Assembly (NCBI GenBank): GCA_963699805.1
Contig: CAVOVH010000008.1
Coordinates: forward strand, 186,001 to 250,000
DNA length: 64,000 nucleotides
Direction: 5' to 3'
Source of the DNA: JAGTVG01 sp963699805
GTDB taxonomy: Bacteria > Bacteroidota > Bacteroidia > Cytophagales > Cyclobacteriaceae
Shown: positions 53,172 to 62,603 of the stretch, piece after piece
How the letters are laid out: each line of letters starts with the position of its first letter
How positions within the stretch are numbered: position 1 is the first letter of the stretch
Position numbers and translations under genes: made by a program
The notes under the pieces: model-generated
Databases searched by the model: none
The model's input: the letters and a program-made list of their open reading frames with translations, nothing else
What the model was told of the DNA's origin: nothing

Positions 53172-54476
53172 ATGTCAGATAAAAAATCTTATGGACTTTC
53201 CAGGCGGTCATTCGTGGAAAAATCGTTGATCGGCGCTGCCGGGATCATGATCCTGCCTGGATTTAAAACTTTCAAACCGAATGATACCATCAACCTTGGA
53301 TTTATTGGTTTAGGACGTCAGGCGATGTTCCTGCTCAACGGATTCATGACCCTTGATGGGGTAAAAGTACTGGCGGGAAGCGATGTTTACGGCATCAAAA
53401 GGAGGAGATTTGAAAAACGGGTAATAGAGAAGTATGGAAGTGGCACGGAAGTGGATACCTATGAAAAGTACCAGGATGTGCTTGCCAGGAAGGACATTGA
53501 CGCGGTGGTGATTGCCACACCTGATCATTGGCATGCTTTGGTGGCAATCGATGCGGTAAAGGCCGGAAAGGATGTATACCTTGAGAAACCACTTACCTTC
53601 ACCATCAAGGAAGGGGAAACACTCCGCAAGGCTGTCAGGAAATACAACCGGATACTCGCGGTCGGAAGTCAGCAGAGGTCCGATTCATTATTCCAGCATG
53701 CGGTAAAACTGGTTCAGGATGGCGAACTGGGAGAGATCTCACATGTATATTCCTATGTAGGAGATCCCCCCACACCCTATAATCTTCCCAGAGAAATTAT
53801 GCCCGTTGATCTCAACTGGGATCTCTGGCTGGGGCCGAACCCCTATGTTCACTATAATCATGAGTTGAATCCACCGATCAGCCTGAATCCACCCACGGAT
53901 GAAGACATCTGGGGAGGCTGGAGATGGTATAAGGAAACCGGTGGGGGATTTACCACAGACTGGGGAGCCCATATGTTTGACATCGCCCAATGGGGCCTGG
54001 GAATGGATAAAAGTGGTCCGGTGGAAGTGATCCCGGCCGGGTACGAGGATACGGAATATATGACCTTTATTTATGCCAACGGAATAAAAATGACCCAGGA
54101 GCCCTTCAATGATGAAAAAACCAAGGGAGTAAAATTTGTTGGAAAAGATGGCTGGCTCGAAGTTTCCAGGGGATATTTTAAAGGATCCAAAAAAGCATAT
54201 GATCCAACCGAAACAGCGGATACTTCCGGCCCCTATGAAACAAGGATACCTCATCAGGAAAATTTTATCTGGGCGGTCCGTAACCGGAAAGATCCCGTGG
54301 CCACCGTTGAAATAGGTCACCGGACTTGTACTGTTTGTAATCTTGGAAACATTTCAGACGATCTGCGCCGTCCCGTAAAGTGGGATCCGGAGAAAGAAGT
54401 ATTTGTGAATGATCCCCAGGCGGAATTGTATTATTACCGTCATTACCGGGATGGGTATGAATTACCCCTCGTTTAA
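53172..54476 (+). CDS. Gfo/Idh/MocA family oxidoreductase with Tat-type signal
   Basis: A 434-residue protein. The N-terminus has a twin-arginine motif SRRSFVEKSL followed by a hydrophobic stretch, suggesting export of a folded protein. The Rossmann domain begins NLGFIGLGRQAMFLLNGF and contains ATPDHWHALVAIDAV and EKPLTFTI, the Gfo/Idh/MocA signature with the EKP lysine. The C-terminal domain includes GGGFTTDWGAHMFDIAQWG, with Asp and His in catalytic positions. Members oxidise or otherwise convert sugars and sugar derivatives with NAD(P). The start at 53172 gives a normal Tat signal; an ATG ten codons upstream adds a tail. Confidence 0.88.
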   Translation: MSDKKSYGLSRRSFVEKSLIGAAGIMILPGFKTFKPNDTINLGFIGLGRQAMFLLNGFMTLDGVKVLAGSDVYGIKRRRFEKRVIEKYGSGTEVDTYEKYQDVLARKDIDAVVIATPDHWHALVAIDAVKAGKDVYLEKPLTFTIKEGETLRKAVRKYNRILAVGSQQRSDSLFQHAVKLVQDGELGEISHVYSYVGDPPTPYNLPREIMPVDLNWDLWLGPNPYVHYNHELNPPISLNPPTDEDIWGGWRWYKETGGGFTTDWGAHMFDIAQWGLGMDKSGPVEVIPAGYEDTEYMTFIYANGIKMTQEPFNDEKTKGVKFVGKDGWLEVSRGYFKGSKKAYDPTETADTSGPYETRIPHQENFIWAVRNRKDPVATVEIGHRTCTVCNLGNISDDLRRPVKWDPEKEVFVNDPQAELYYYRHYRDGYELPLV

Positions 54477-54494
54477 CTAAAAATATACAGCATA

Positions 54495-54523
54495 AAAAGC
54501 CGGTCAAATGACTGGCTTTTTTT
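54495..54523 (+). terminator. Rho-independent terminator
   Basis: AAAAGCCGGTCA (54495-54506) pairs with TGACTGGCTTTT (54509-54520) with one G-U, followed by TTT. It ends the oxidoreductase transcript 20 bases after the stop codon. Confidence 0.85.
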
Positions 54524-54724
54524 CTTGGATCATTTGGCCCCATTTTTTGCCTTTGACCATCATTCTTTTAGAATTAGAAAAAATTCCCGGAAGATGACCA
54601 TTGTTATCTGAATTTCCTCCTAATCCATCCCCAGTTCTGTTTTTATTGTAATCCCAAAGATTTCTAAAATTTGAATTGCATTATGCACATATGTTCATTA
54701 TATTTATTCTTTAATTAATCAGGA

Positions 54725-55186
54725 ATGGCAAGACCAGAAAATAACAGGATCGTTCACGAACCTCCCCTGTTTGGGGAATTTAAACCGGTGGGAATCCCCG
54801 GTAGATCATTGGATCAGATTTTAATTTCACTGGACGAATATGAGGCCATTCGATTGGCTGATTTTACCGGTTTATCGCATGAAGAGGCAGCTGATGAAAT
54901 GGAAATTTCAAGATCAACCTTTACCCGTCTGATTGAAAAAGCCAGAAAAAAAATCGCGGAATTTTTGGTCAGAGGAAAAATATTGACAATTGAGGGAGGA
55001 AGTATCCACTTCAGGAACAATATCATTCAGTGTTTGGATTGTGGGTATATGTTTAAAATGAATATAGGTCAAGTTCTTAGCCAATGTCCGGAATGTGATT
55101 CTAAAAATCTGTTTAACCTGGCGGGAGGCTATGGACATGGCCGATGTTGTATCAGGGAAAAACGAATAATAGGAGAAAATCATTAG
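54725..55186 (+). CDS. DUF134 (UPF0251) DNA-binding protein with C-terminal zinc ribbon
   Basis: A 153-residue protein. It starts in the usual UPF0251 manner (ARPENNRIVHEPP, then FKPVGIP). Residues about 35-78 form a sigma-region-4-like helix-turn-helix (LDEYEAIRLADFTGLSHEEA, then SRSTFTRLIEKARKKIAEFL). The C-terminus carries CLDCGYMF and CPECDSKNL, two zinc-binding pairs. The family is predicted to be regulators in anaerobes, often beside Mrp/NifX-like iron-sulfur genes. It heads the module of zinc-ribbon, NifU-like and methyltransferase genes. Confidence 0.88.
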   Translation: MARPENNRIVHEPPLFGEFKPVGIPGRSLDQILISLDEYEAIRLADFTGLSHEEAADEMEISRSTFTRLIEKARKKIAEFLVRGKILTIEGGSIHFRNNIIQCLDCGYMFKMNIGQVLSQCPECDSKNLFNLAGGYGHGRCCIREKRIIGENH

Positions 55187-55365
55187 TCAGAGAAGGCTAG
55201 AACCTCGTAGCCTGTTGCTTATTATTAACATCAAATAGAGCATATAACAGGTAACAGGAAGTAGTAAGATAATTCATGAAATAAAGTGATCTCGATGAAC
55301 CTGAATAGTCTGGGGATTCAGCAACCAAATGAAAATTATTAAAATTAAAAAACAAACTTAATACA

Positions 55366-55587
55366 ATGGAAAGTAAAGAAAAATCCTTTGACGACAATTC
55401 CCGCCGGGGGAAAAGCCATGGCGGCGGAAAAGGGAGAAATAGGGGAGGTGCATTCGGACCGGGAGGTTATTGTGTATGCACACACTGTGGCGAAAGAATT
55501 CATCACCAGCAAGGAGTCAAATGTACAACTATTAAATGTCCAAAATGTGGCCATACCATGGTTCGGGAGGAATTGCTGCATTCATGA
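55366..55587 (+). CDS. Small zinc-ribbon protein associated with DUF134
   Basis: A 73-residue protein with a Gly/Arg/Lys-rich first half (GKSHGGGKGRNRGGAFGPGG) and a compact zinc ribbon: CVCTHCGERIHHQQGVKC and CPKCGHTM. Proteins of this shape accompany DUF134 and Mrp-type genes in other anaerobes. Five or six cysteines could hold one metal or a small cluster. Function unknown. Confidence 0.75.
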   Translation: MESKEKSFDDNSRRGKSHGGGKGRNRGGAFGPGGYCVCTHCGERIHHQQGVKCTTIKCPKCGHTMVREELLHS

Positions 55588-55704
55588 ACGGATTTTGGGA
55601 TTACGTCCAAGTAGCGTAAACTGGATAAAATAAAGAGGGAACAGGCAAGCGAAGCGATAAAACCTTAGGTGTATTCCTCACGGAGCATTTTCAATACTGA
55701 TACC

Positions 55705-56106
55705 ATGAAAAATTTATTAAAAAAATCAGGATATTCGGAAAAGGCCATTGAATACTTCACTCATAAAGTAAATGTGGGGAAAATAATTAATCCAAGTGTT
55801 CAAATGTCCTATACAGGCCATTGTGGAGATACAATGGAAGTGTACCTTTTAATTGATTCCGGGATCATCATTGAAGCTAAATTTGAAGCCATCGGATGTG
55901 CGGGAGCCTTCTCGGCAGGATCAGCATTGATGGAAATGGCCCGAAATAAAACGTTGGAAGAGGCTGAAAAAATAACCTCAGAAGATATAATAAACTTTCT
56001 GGGAGGGATTCCCAAGCAAAAACTAGATTGTGTGGAGTTAGCAAGAACCACTTTGATGAAAACCATTGATCTGTACAAAGAAGAAATATCAAATAAAGTG
56101 AATTAA
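55705..56106 (+). CDS. NifU/IscU-like iron-sulfur cluster scaffold protein
   Basis: A 133-residue cytosolic protein with the three scaffold cysteines: Cys40 in SYTGHCGDTM, Cys65 in AIGCAGAFSAGSAL, and Cys109 in PKQKLDCVELA. GKIINPSVQM and TSEDIINFLGGIP complete the NifU N-terminal pattern. It would assemble a cluster and pass it on. The start at 55705 (MKNLLKKSG) is used; an in-frame ATG 12 codons earlier lacks support. It lies 118 bases after the zinc-ribbon gene and 28 before the methyltransferase gene, which suggests one transcript. Confidence 0.85.
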   Translation: MKNLLKKSGYSEKAIEYFTHKVNVGKIINPSVQMSYTGHCGDTMEVYLLIDSGIIIEAKFEAIGCAGAFSAGSALMEMARNKTLEEAEKITSEDIINFLGGIPKQKLDCVELARTTLMKTIDLYKEEISNKVN

Positions 56107-56133
56107 CTGGAATAATGATTCGATCTCTAAAAA

Positions 56134-56751
56134 ATGAAGCCCCGAAACAAAGATTTTAATGATACTGAATTTGCAAACCGATACAGTAAAAATCATACTA
56201 AACTTTTGCAGAAACTCGGTCTTGCATACGCTAAAAAACTGGCAAGGCAGCATTTTGTAAAAGGGAGAATCCTGGATGCAGGGTGTGGTTCCGGAGAAAT
56301 GATGGTTACAATATCCCGTTATTTACCAGCCTGTGAAATAACCGGAATCGATATTTCAGATCCTTTATTAGAATACGCCAATCAATTAAAAATCATTAAT
56401 CATTTGAATAACCGTGTTCAATTTATCAAGGGAAATGTAAAAAAAATGCCATTTGAAAACAACTCCTTTGATGTGGTTTTTAGTGTAAATATGGTTCATT
56501 TTGTAGATGATCCAATTCGCATGCTAAATGAAATGGAACGGATTTTAAAACCAGGTGGATATCTTTTTATCAAGGATCTGCGATACTCCTGGTTGAAAAT
56601 ATTCGAGGATGAAATAGGAAATTCCTTCAAATTAAAAGAAGCGGAAGAATTAATTAAAAGGTCAAATCTCAGAAAAGGTTATTATAGTAAAAGTTTATTA
56701 TGGTGGAATTTTGAAGTTATTCCTTCATCCCAATATCAGGATAGGAGTTGA
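56134..56751 (+). CDS. Class I SAM-dependent methyltransferase
   Basis: A 205-residue protein. Motif I is ILDAGCGSGEMMV near 47-59, motif II ITGIDISDPLLEYA follows, and VVFSVNMVHFVDD and MLNEMERILKPGGYLFI are the later blocks, as in UbiE/Methyltransf_11 proteins. A methyltransferase often closes DUF134/NifU-like modules in anaerobes, where some act on arsenic or other small molecules, but there is no Cys triad for arsenite here. Substrate unknown. Confidence 0.82.
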   Translation: MKPRNKDFNDTEFANRYSKNHTKLLQKLGLAYAKKLARQHFVKGRILDAGCGSGEMMVTISRYLPACEITGIDISDPLLEYANQLKIINHLNNRVQFIKGNVKKMPFENNSFDVVFSVNMVHFVDDPIRMLNEMERILKPGGYLFIKDLRYSWLKIFEDEIGNSFKLKEAEELIKRSNLRKGYYSKSLLWWNFEVIPSSQYQDRS

Positions 56752-56904
56752 AAGGGAACAGAATTTCAACATGATTTAAAACCAATTATTTATAGATGAA
56801 GCAAAAATTTATTCCAAAGAAAAGTTGAAATATGATCGTTTCAATTTATAAAGGTACTATTTGAATGCTTGGTTATTTATTTTTTTAACAAACAAATTTT
56901 TATA

Positions 56905-59025
56905 ATGAAGAAAATAACTGTACTACTCACCGTATTTCTGATTTATCAAATGCCTTTCAGTTACGCCCAGGAGGAAAAGGAAGATACCATCATGCTTGAA
57001 GCAATCACAATCATAGATAAGTCAATTGAACGGGCATCCTATATCGCCACCAACTACATTGACGGGGCTGAACTGCAATCCACTCCCATCCGGGATGTAG
57101 GCGATTACCTGAGGAGCATTCCCAACGTTTCCGGGATCCGGAGGGGAGGGGCTGCGATCGATCCGGTTGTGCGGGGAAATAAATACAGCCAGTTGAATGT
57201 CATTTTAAACAATGGAGTTAAAATTGAAGGAGGATGCCCCAACCGGATGGATCCGGTTTCGGCACACATTGAAGCCGAGGACATTGAAAATATTGAAATC
57301 ATTAAGGGACCTTTCTCCCTGAAATACGGACCCTCCTTTGGCGGGGTGATCAACCTGGTTTCCAGGGTTCCCCGTCCTTATGATAAATTTGAAATCCATG
57401 CTAACGCCCTGTATGGATATGAATCCAACTGGAATGGAAAGAAATATCACGGTTCGGTTTTCGGAGGAGGTCAGAAGGTATATTTTCATGTAGGAGGAGG
57501 ATACCGGAATTACGGGAATTATGAGAGTGGCAACAGGGAGGGAAATGATACTACTTACAGTTCCGCTTTCGAAAAATATAATTACATGGCCAAAATTGGT
57601 ATCTCAATCAATCCTAAACACGAAATAATGCTATCTTATGATGGAGTACATGGGCGGGATGTAATGTATCCGGCCCTACCCATGGATGAAAAATCGGATG
57701 ATACCCATATTATGGCCATCGATTACAAAGCTAAAAATCTGGGGCCTTTGGTAAAATCAATCATAGCCAAAGTATATCGCTCGGATGTGTTTCATGTAAT
57801 GGACAACAGTCACCGGGCGAGCTATACCAATATGCAGATGGTGGCTGATGTGGATGCCGTCAATACGGGAGGAAGAGCGGCGTTGACCATGCAGATTTCA
57901 AAGCACAGAATCCAGGCCGGTCTTGATTTTGAGAATATTGAAAAAGACGGGAAAAGAGTCGGGGTGATGTCCATGATGGGCACTACCTCGACAAATGTGA
58001 AAAATTTATGGTTGGATGCTCTAATTCAAAACACAGGAATTTTTGCTGAGTATAGGACGTTTTTTTCTTCCTATGAATTAAATGCCGCTGTCCGGGGTGA
58101 TTTTAACCACGCTACTTCCGGAGATACACTTCAGATCATCAAGGATGGAATCGAATATTTTAACGATGTCGAATCGAAGTATTTTAATCTGAGTGCCAAT
58201 ATCGGGATCACCAAAAACATCAATTCCTGGCTGAATTTATCCCTTGCCCTGGGCCGGGGAACCAGGAGTCCGAATATGCTCGAACGTTATATAAAACTAC
58301 TGGCAGTAGGTTATGACAAGTATGATTATCTGGGTAATCCGCAACTAAAACCGGAAACAAATAATGAAATAGACCTTACCTTTCAAATCAACAAACAAAA
58401 TTTCGGGAACCTATACCTGAACTTCTTTTACTCCTATGTTCAGGATTACATTGCAGCGAATCTGTTGCCTTCTTCTGTCATCAAACCTCAATCCTTAGGT
58501 GCCCCAGGTGTAAAACAATTTTATAATGCGGACCATATCATTTCAAGAGGCTTTGAATTCGGCTTCAAATCACCGGATCGGTATAAATTCGGAGGGGACC
58601 TGGTTGCTGCCTGCACCTATGGGGTGATCCCTTCTGTAACAAAATACATCATTGAAGGATCGGAAGTGGTTGATGCCGTGGAGGTCACCGATGACCCCTT
58701 ACCCGAGATCCCGCCCTTCGAAGCTACCATGAACCTCTATTACAAATTCCTGAAAGGAAACCTGGTCCCGAGGATTACCCTCCGGGCGGTTGCCACCCAG
58801 GACCGTATCTCCCAAGCCTTTTATGAGGAGGAAACGCCAGGTTTTTTTGTGATGAATTTATCCATGAGATATAAGATCAACCGGTATACAGAATTGAATG
58901 GGGGGGTTACCAATATCTTTGACCGCGCTTATTACGAACATCTGAACCGACGAATAATTGGCACTGATTTAAACCTTTATGAACCTGGAAGGGTTTTCTT
59001 CATAACCGTATTTGTAAATATATAA
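56905..59025 (+). CDS. TonB-dependent receptor, OprC/NosA-like, probable copper importer
   Basis: A 706-residue outer-membrane receptor with a signal peptide ending near SYAQ. A plug domain (about 25-165) precedes a 22-strand barrel that ends YEPGRVFFITVFVNI. The plug contains EGGCPNRMDP with Cys111 and Met115 (CxxxM), and the barrel has DDTHIMAID with His268 and Met270 (HxM). In Pseudomonas OprC these two motifs form the copper site, so import of copper is the best reading. The start at 56905 matches the signal peptide. An MbnP-like gene follows 5 bases after its stop. Confidence 0.87.
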   Translation: MKKITVLLTVFLIYQMPFSYAQEEKEDTIMLEAITIIDKSIERASYIATNYIDGAELQSTPIRDVGDYLRSIPNVSGIRRGGAAIDPVVRGNKYSQLNVILNNGVKIEGGCPNRMDPVSAHIEAEDIENIEIIKGPFSLKYGPSFGGVINLVSRVPRPYDKFEIHANALYGYESNWNGKKYHGSVFGGGQKVYFHVGGGYRNYGNYESGNREGNDTTYSSAFEKYNYMAKIGISINPKHEIMLSYDGVHGRDVMYPALPMDEKSDDTHIMAIDYKAKNLGPLVKSIIAKVYRSDVFHVMDNSHRASYTNMQMVADVDAVNTGGRAALTMQISKHRIQAGLDFENIEKDGKRVGVMSMMGTTSTNVKNLWLDALIQNTGIFAEYRTFFSSYELNAAVRGDFNHATSGDTLQIIKDGIEYFNDVESKYFNLSANIGITKNINSWLNLSLALGRGTRSPNMLERYIKLLAVGYDKYDYLGNPQLKPETNNEIDLTFQINKQNFGNLYLNFFYSYVQDYIAANLLPSSVIKPQSLGAPGVKQFYNADHIISRGFEFGFKSPDRYKFGGDLVAACTYGVIPSVTKYIIEGSEVVDAVEVTDDPLPEIPPFEATMNLYYKFLKGNLVPRITLRAVATQDRISQAFYEEETPGFFVMNLSMRYKINRYTELNGGVTNIFDRAYYEHLNRRIIGTDLNLYEPGRVFFITVFVNI

Positions 59026-59030
59026 GCAAG

Positions 59031-59882
59031 ATGATTAAACATATATTGAAATTCATCTATTTTCTTTTTACCGGGATGTTCCTTATTTCCTGCGGTGATG
59101 AGCCTGAAATTACAGAACCCCTGCCCGAATCAGGTCATCTGGAATTGAAGTTCAATCATTACGTGGACGGGAAACCCCTCATAACAGATTCCATGTGCTA
59201 CGTGAATGCTGCCGGCAATCCCTACGAAATAAACGAGGTGATGTATTTTATCTCGGATGTGACCCTATACCATGCGGATGGATCCGTAAAAATGATCGAG
59301 GACTGGAAAGATATCCACTATGTGGACATCGATATTCCATCTACGTTAAACTGGGAGGTGTACGATGATATTCCCACCGGCACTTATGATTCCATCACCT
59401 TTGTCTTTGGCATCCCGGAAGAAAAAAACGAATCCTTTATGTTTGTCAACCCGCCCGGAAGATAAGATGATGTGGCCCGACATATTGGGAGGGGGCTACC
59501 ATTATATGATGATCAACGGAAAATGGCTGGATGAAGAAAGCGAAGAACAGTTCTATAATTTTCACATGGGCATTGGTCAGCTGTATAGGGGGGATGAAAT
59601 CAATTATGATTCAATTTATGCCTTCGTTCAAAATTATTTTACGGTAAGTCTTCCTGATTCATCATTTACCCTGGAACCCAATGCAACCCGGGAAATAGAA
59701 ATCATCATGAATATTGAAAGCTGGTTTGACACACCTCATCATTTTGATTTTAATGTATGGGGAGGGGCCATCATGGAAATCCAGCCGGCCATGCAAATGG
59801 CAAAAGAGAATGGTTCGATGTGTTTTCAATAGGATATATCAGATTAACTTACCGCCCATTGAAATATACAGCAATTGTCTGA
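59031..59882 (+). pseudogene. MbnP-like copper-associated lipoprotein gene with two frameshifts
   Basis: The first frame gives a lipoprotein signal (FLISC) and the MbnP start: LELKFNHYVDGKPL, CYVNAAGNPYEINEVMYFIS, then TFVFGIPEEKNESFMFVNPP. At CCGCCCGG (59452-59459) it shifts by one base and continues EDKMMWPDILGGGYHYM through AMQMAKENG in the next frame. Near 59815 a one-base loss returns it to the first frame (DVFSIGYIRLTYRP) and a stop at 59882. Both shifts are single bases. MbnP proteins bind copper through a partner-made kynurenine. The location beside a copper receptor supports that role. Confidence 0.78.
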
Positions 59883-60249
59883 TCATTACCGGAACAAATC
59901 TGATGCCTGTCCATTTAAGGAACGTTTGGACAGAAAATGAATCGATCAGGATCATGGGCCTTGGTCGAATGATCCTGATAGCCGAAATCCTGCTAGATCA
60001 GATTTATGAGATGGGTATTGCTCTTTCTTTTCGGGAATACCCCATTGGACTTACCATAAGTCTTTTTGTCCAGGACAATCCCCAACCCGGGTTTTTTATT
60101 GTGGTTTTCCTCAATCTCATCCTGATTTTGTTATTGATTTCCTCAACGGATATGAAATATTTTCTTTCCCGGAAACCCAACAAGTAACTTTCCTGCATTC
60201 ATCCTGACATTTGAAAGTGTGCACTCTTTGACAAAGGCAGCGGTAGCCC
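59883..60249. other. Region without a confident gene after the MbnP-like gene
   Basis: In many genomes an MbnH diheme peroxidase gene follows mbnP; none is intact here. A plus frame to 60187 contains REYPIGLTISLFVQDNPQPG, faintly like the pre-heme N-terminus of such peroxidases, and then a hydrophobic stretch, with no CxxCH. It may be a remnant or chance. Confidence 0.3.
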
Positions 60250-60477
60250 TTACAATGAATGGTTATGCGTTTCTTGCAAACTGATTTTAACCAGGGTGAC
60301 GGAATAAGGAGATACCTTCAGATAATCTGGTGAACGGATTTCCCGGGATTTTATATCCACCCTTCTTTTCTCCCCCGGTGCATTGTAAGCCATCGGATCA
60401 GGATTGGCCATTCCCAGGCCTCCAGAGATCTCCTGTTCTCAACACCCGGAATTTCCAGGTTAAAATCAAGGATCAGA
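60250..60477 (-). pseudogene. Frameshifted 3' end of the GH51 gene
   Basis: The minus strand continues the arabinofuranosidase C-terminal beta domain after its apparent stop. One frame gives VNPDSLILDFNLEIPGVENR, then another gives MANPDPMAYNAPGEKRRVDI and SPDYLKVSPYSVTLVKISLQ to TAA at 60250-60252. A one-base gain near 60487 and a one-base loss near 60405 account for both jumps and cancel. So the real protein is longer by about 75 residues. Confidence 0.8.
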
Positions 60478-62217
60478 CTATCCGGATTTACCAACGGAGA
60501 GGGTCAGCTGATCACCTTCCTCATTCAGCGCGGCTGAAACGTCCAGCGGAACCGGGACGCCGTTCACCGAAACAGGGATGGTTCCGAAATGATCCCTGTA
60601 AAGCTTCAACACCATGCCCGTGGTGGCAAATTCAACATCTTTTTTAGTGGTTTTGATGGCGCCGATCACGTTGACGGTCTGGGCATAATTGGCCATGAAA
60701 AACAGGTCGCTGTTCCTGAAATATTCATGGAACCCCGCGGCAATTCCCAAAGCATCCTTCATATAATAACGGCATCCCAGTTCCCCATACAGGTAATCCC
60801 CATGCCAGTAATTCCATTCATCCATGGCGATCCTGATATTTTTTGCTGCCAGGCCCGGGATTTCTTCGCGGTATTTTCTGTGTGCTTCGGCTACCCGTTT
60901 GATGTTATCAGGGATCTGACGGACATGATCGATCACATTTTCTTCCTCCTTGCAATAGATATGTTCACTCAGATAGTTCATGTGATCGGCACAATGGGTC
61001 AACATGGCTTCACTCCATTCTCCTACACTTCCCACCCCAACCAGTTGAAGGGTAGGATCCACCGCCCACATCGCTTCAGCCACCCGGTTATGTTTTTTGA
61101 TATATTCCTCCAAAGGCATGTGGCCCAACTGCCAATCCCCGTACATCTCATTCCCCACCGCCCAGAATTTTACCTGAAAAGGCACTTCACTTCCATTTTC
61201 ACTTCGCCATTTACCCATGGGCGTATCCTTTGTGCCGTTGCAATATTCGACCTGTTCGGCCACTTCCTCCATTGTCCCGAGTCCGGTATTCACGCAGATA
61301 AACGGTTCCGTTTCCAGTAATTGACATAACTGGATGTATTCATGGATCCCTACATCATTCGGCTCGATGCCGGTCCAGGCCGGATTTTTACGGGGAGGAC
61401 GACGGTCCCTTTCGCCAATCCCATCCTTCCAGTTATAACCACTCACGAAATTCCCGCCAGGCCATCGATAGACCGGCGCATTCAGTTCTTTCATATATTC
61501 CAGCACTTCATGATTAAATCCCTGCACGTTGTCCCGGGGCATCAGAGAAACGGTCCCGATCCGGAAAGTGCCCTTACCCCTTCCCAGAATCTCAAAAATT
61601 GCGTTATCCATATCCGATGGCGCGATAAAATCAAAATCGTACCGGGCGTAATCATTCTTCAAAGCAGTGAATTCCGCCAGGTGAATGGGTTCAAAATTAC
61701 CAGACCGGATCCGAAGTATTACCTGCACCGACGGTTCCGATGCTGCCAGGTAGACCCTTCCCGTATATTCCCGGTTCGCCTCAAATACCAGGGCTTCCTG
61801 TCCGATCCCGTTTCCTGCTTCCACTTCTGATGCCGTGATCACTGGATCATGTTGCCCTGCGAAAGGCTCGTTCTCACGCATGTAAATCGCGTCTCGTGGA
61901 CCAATGAGTTTCCAGGGTGACGCCACCAGGATTTTGAATTCCCCTGCGTTCCAGTAAGGATCATTCCTCGTCCCCCAGGGCTGATAATCCGAAGTGACAG
62001 GATAGAAAAATTTCCGATCTTCCAGCATCTCTGCCCATATGCCTCCATAGATACACCGGCCAAGATGCTCGATGAATTGTCCGTAAATAAAAGGAGAAAT
62101 GGGCGCCGACCGGTCTGCCGGATCTACCGTGATGGTGTTTTCTGAGCTTGGGCCCTGCTGGCAACTGATGAATAAAATCAGGAACAGAAGGGTGACCAAA
62201 AAATTTGTTCTTTTCAT
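60478..62217 (-). CDS. Alpha-L-arabinofuranosidase (GH51), lipoprotein
   Basis: At least 579 residues with a lipobox LFISC (Cys19). After a beta-sandwich start (SPFIYGQFIEHLGRCIYGGI) and a CBM-like segment (about 95-225), the TIM barrel follows. Glu357 in FWAVGNEMYGDW is the acid/base and Glu467 in AMDEWNYW the nucleophile. It releases terminal arabinofuranose from arabinan or arabinoxylan. The stop at 60478 is premature: the C-terminal beta domain continues in other frames to 60250. The ATG at 62217 is used; one eight codons upstream is also in frame. Confidence 0.9.
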   Translation of the reverse strand: MKRTNFLVTLLFLILFISCQQGPSSENTITVDPADRSAPISPFIYGQFIEHLGRCIYGGIWAEMLEDRKFFYPVTSDYQPWGTRNDPYWNAGEFKILVASPWKLIGPRDAIYMRENEPFAGQHDPVITASEVEAGNGIGQEALVFEANREYTGRVYLAASEPSVQVILRIRSGNFEPIHLAEFTALKNDYARYDFDFIAPSDMDNAIFEILGRGKGTFRIGTVSLMPRDNVQGFNHEVLEYMKELNAPVYRWPGGNFVSGYNWKDGIGERDRRPPRKNPAWTGIEPNDVGIHEYIQLCQLLETEPFICVNTGLGTMEEVAEQVEYCNGTKDTPMGKWRSENGSEVPFQVKFWAVGNEMYGDWQLGHMPLEEYIKKHNRVAEAMWAVDPTLQLVGVGSVGEWSEAMLTHCADHMNYLSEHIYCKEEENVIDHVRQIPDNIKRVAEAHRKYREEIPGLAAKNIRIAMDEWNYWHGDYLYGELGCRYYMKDALGIAAGFHEYFRNSDLFFMANYAQTVNVIGAIKTTKKDVEFATTGMVLKLYRDHFGTIPVSVNGVPVPLDVSAALNEEGDQLTLSVGKSG

Positions 62218-62241
62218 GGGATTAAAAATTAATGGATGCAA

Positions 62242-62603
62242 TTTATAAATATTCTTCTAAAACCAGGAATTGCTTGTAAAATAGGTTTATTCCCATAGAA
62301 GAGCCGTATATATTATGAATTAGATCCGGTTACTGTTGTGCAGATATTATTTGGTTAGCAAATATTAAAAAAGTTTTTTTTAGTATCCGGCCTGTAACTA
62401 CCTTTGGGAAGTTGCTCTGGGGATACCCGGATACTTTGTCCCTTCCTTCCAGAATACATAGCAGGATGTGGGGAATCCGGTAAAAAAGATATATTTTGAG
62501 AATAAAATTATAAATAAAACGTTTTTTTCCCTGAGCCTTGGGAAGGATCTGAACGGATTTTATATATAAGACCCGATAACTACTGATTTTTTAAAAGAGG
62601 AAA
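62242..62603. other. Divergent intergenic region between GH51 and GH5
   Basis: AT-rich, 362 bases, no gene. Promoters for both directions should lie here. AGAGGAAAG just before 62604 is a fair ribosome site for the GH5 gene. Confidence 0.45.

Noticed and set aside
60330..60647. Plus-strand frame of 105 codons over the GH51 3' end
   Set aside because: It is antisense to the recovered GH51 C-terminal domain and has no features of its own.
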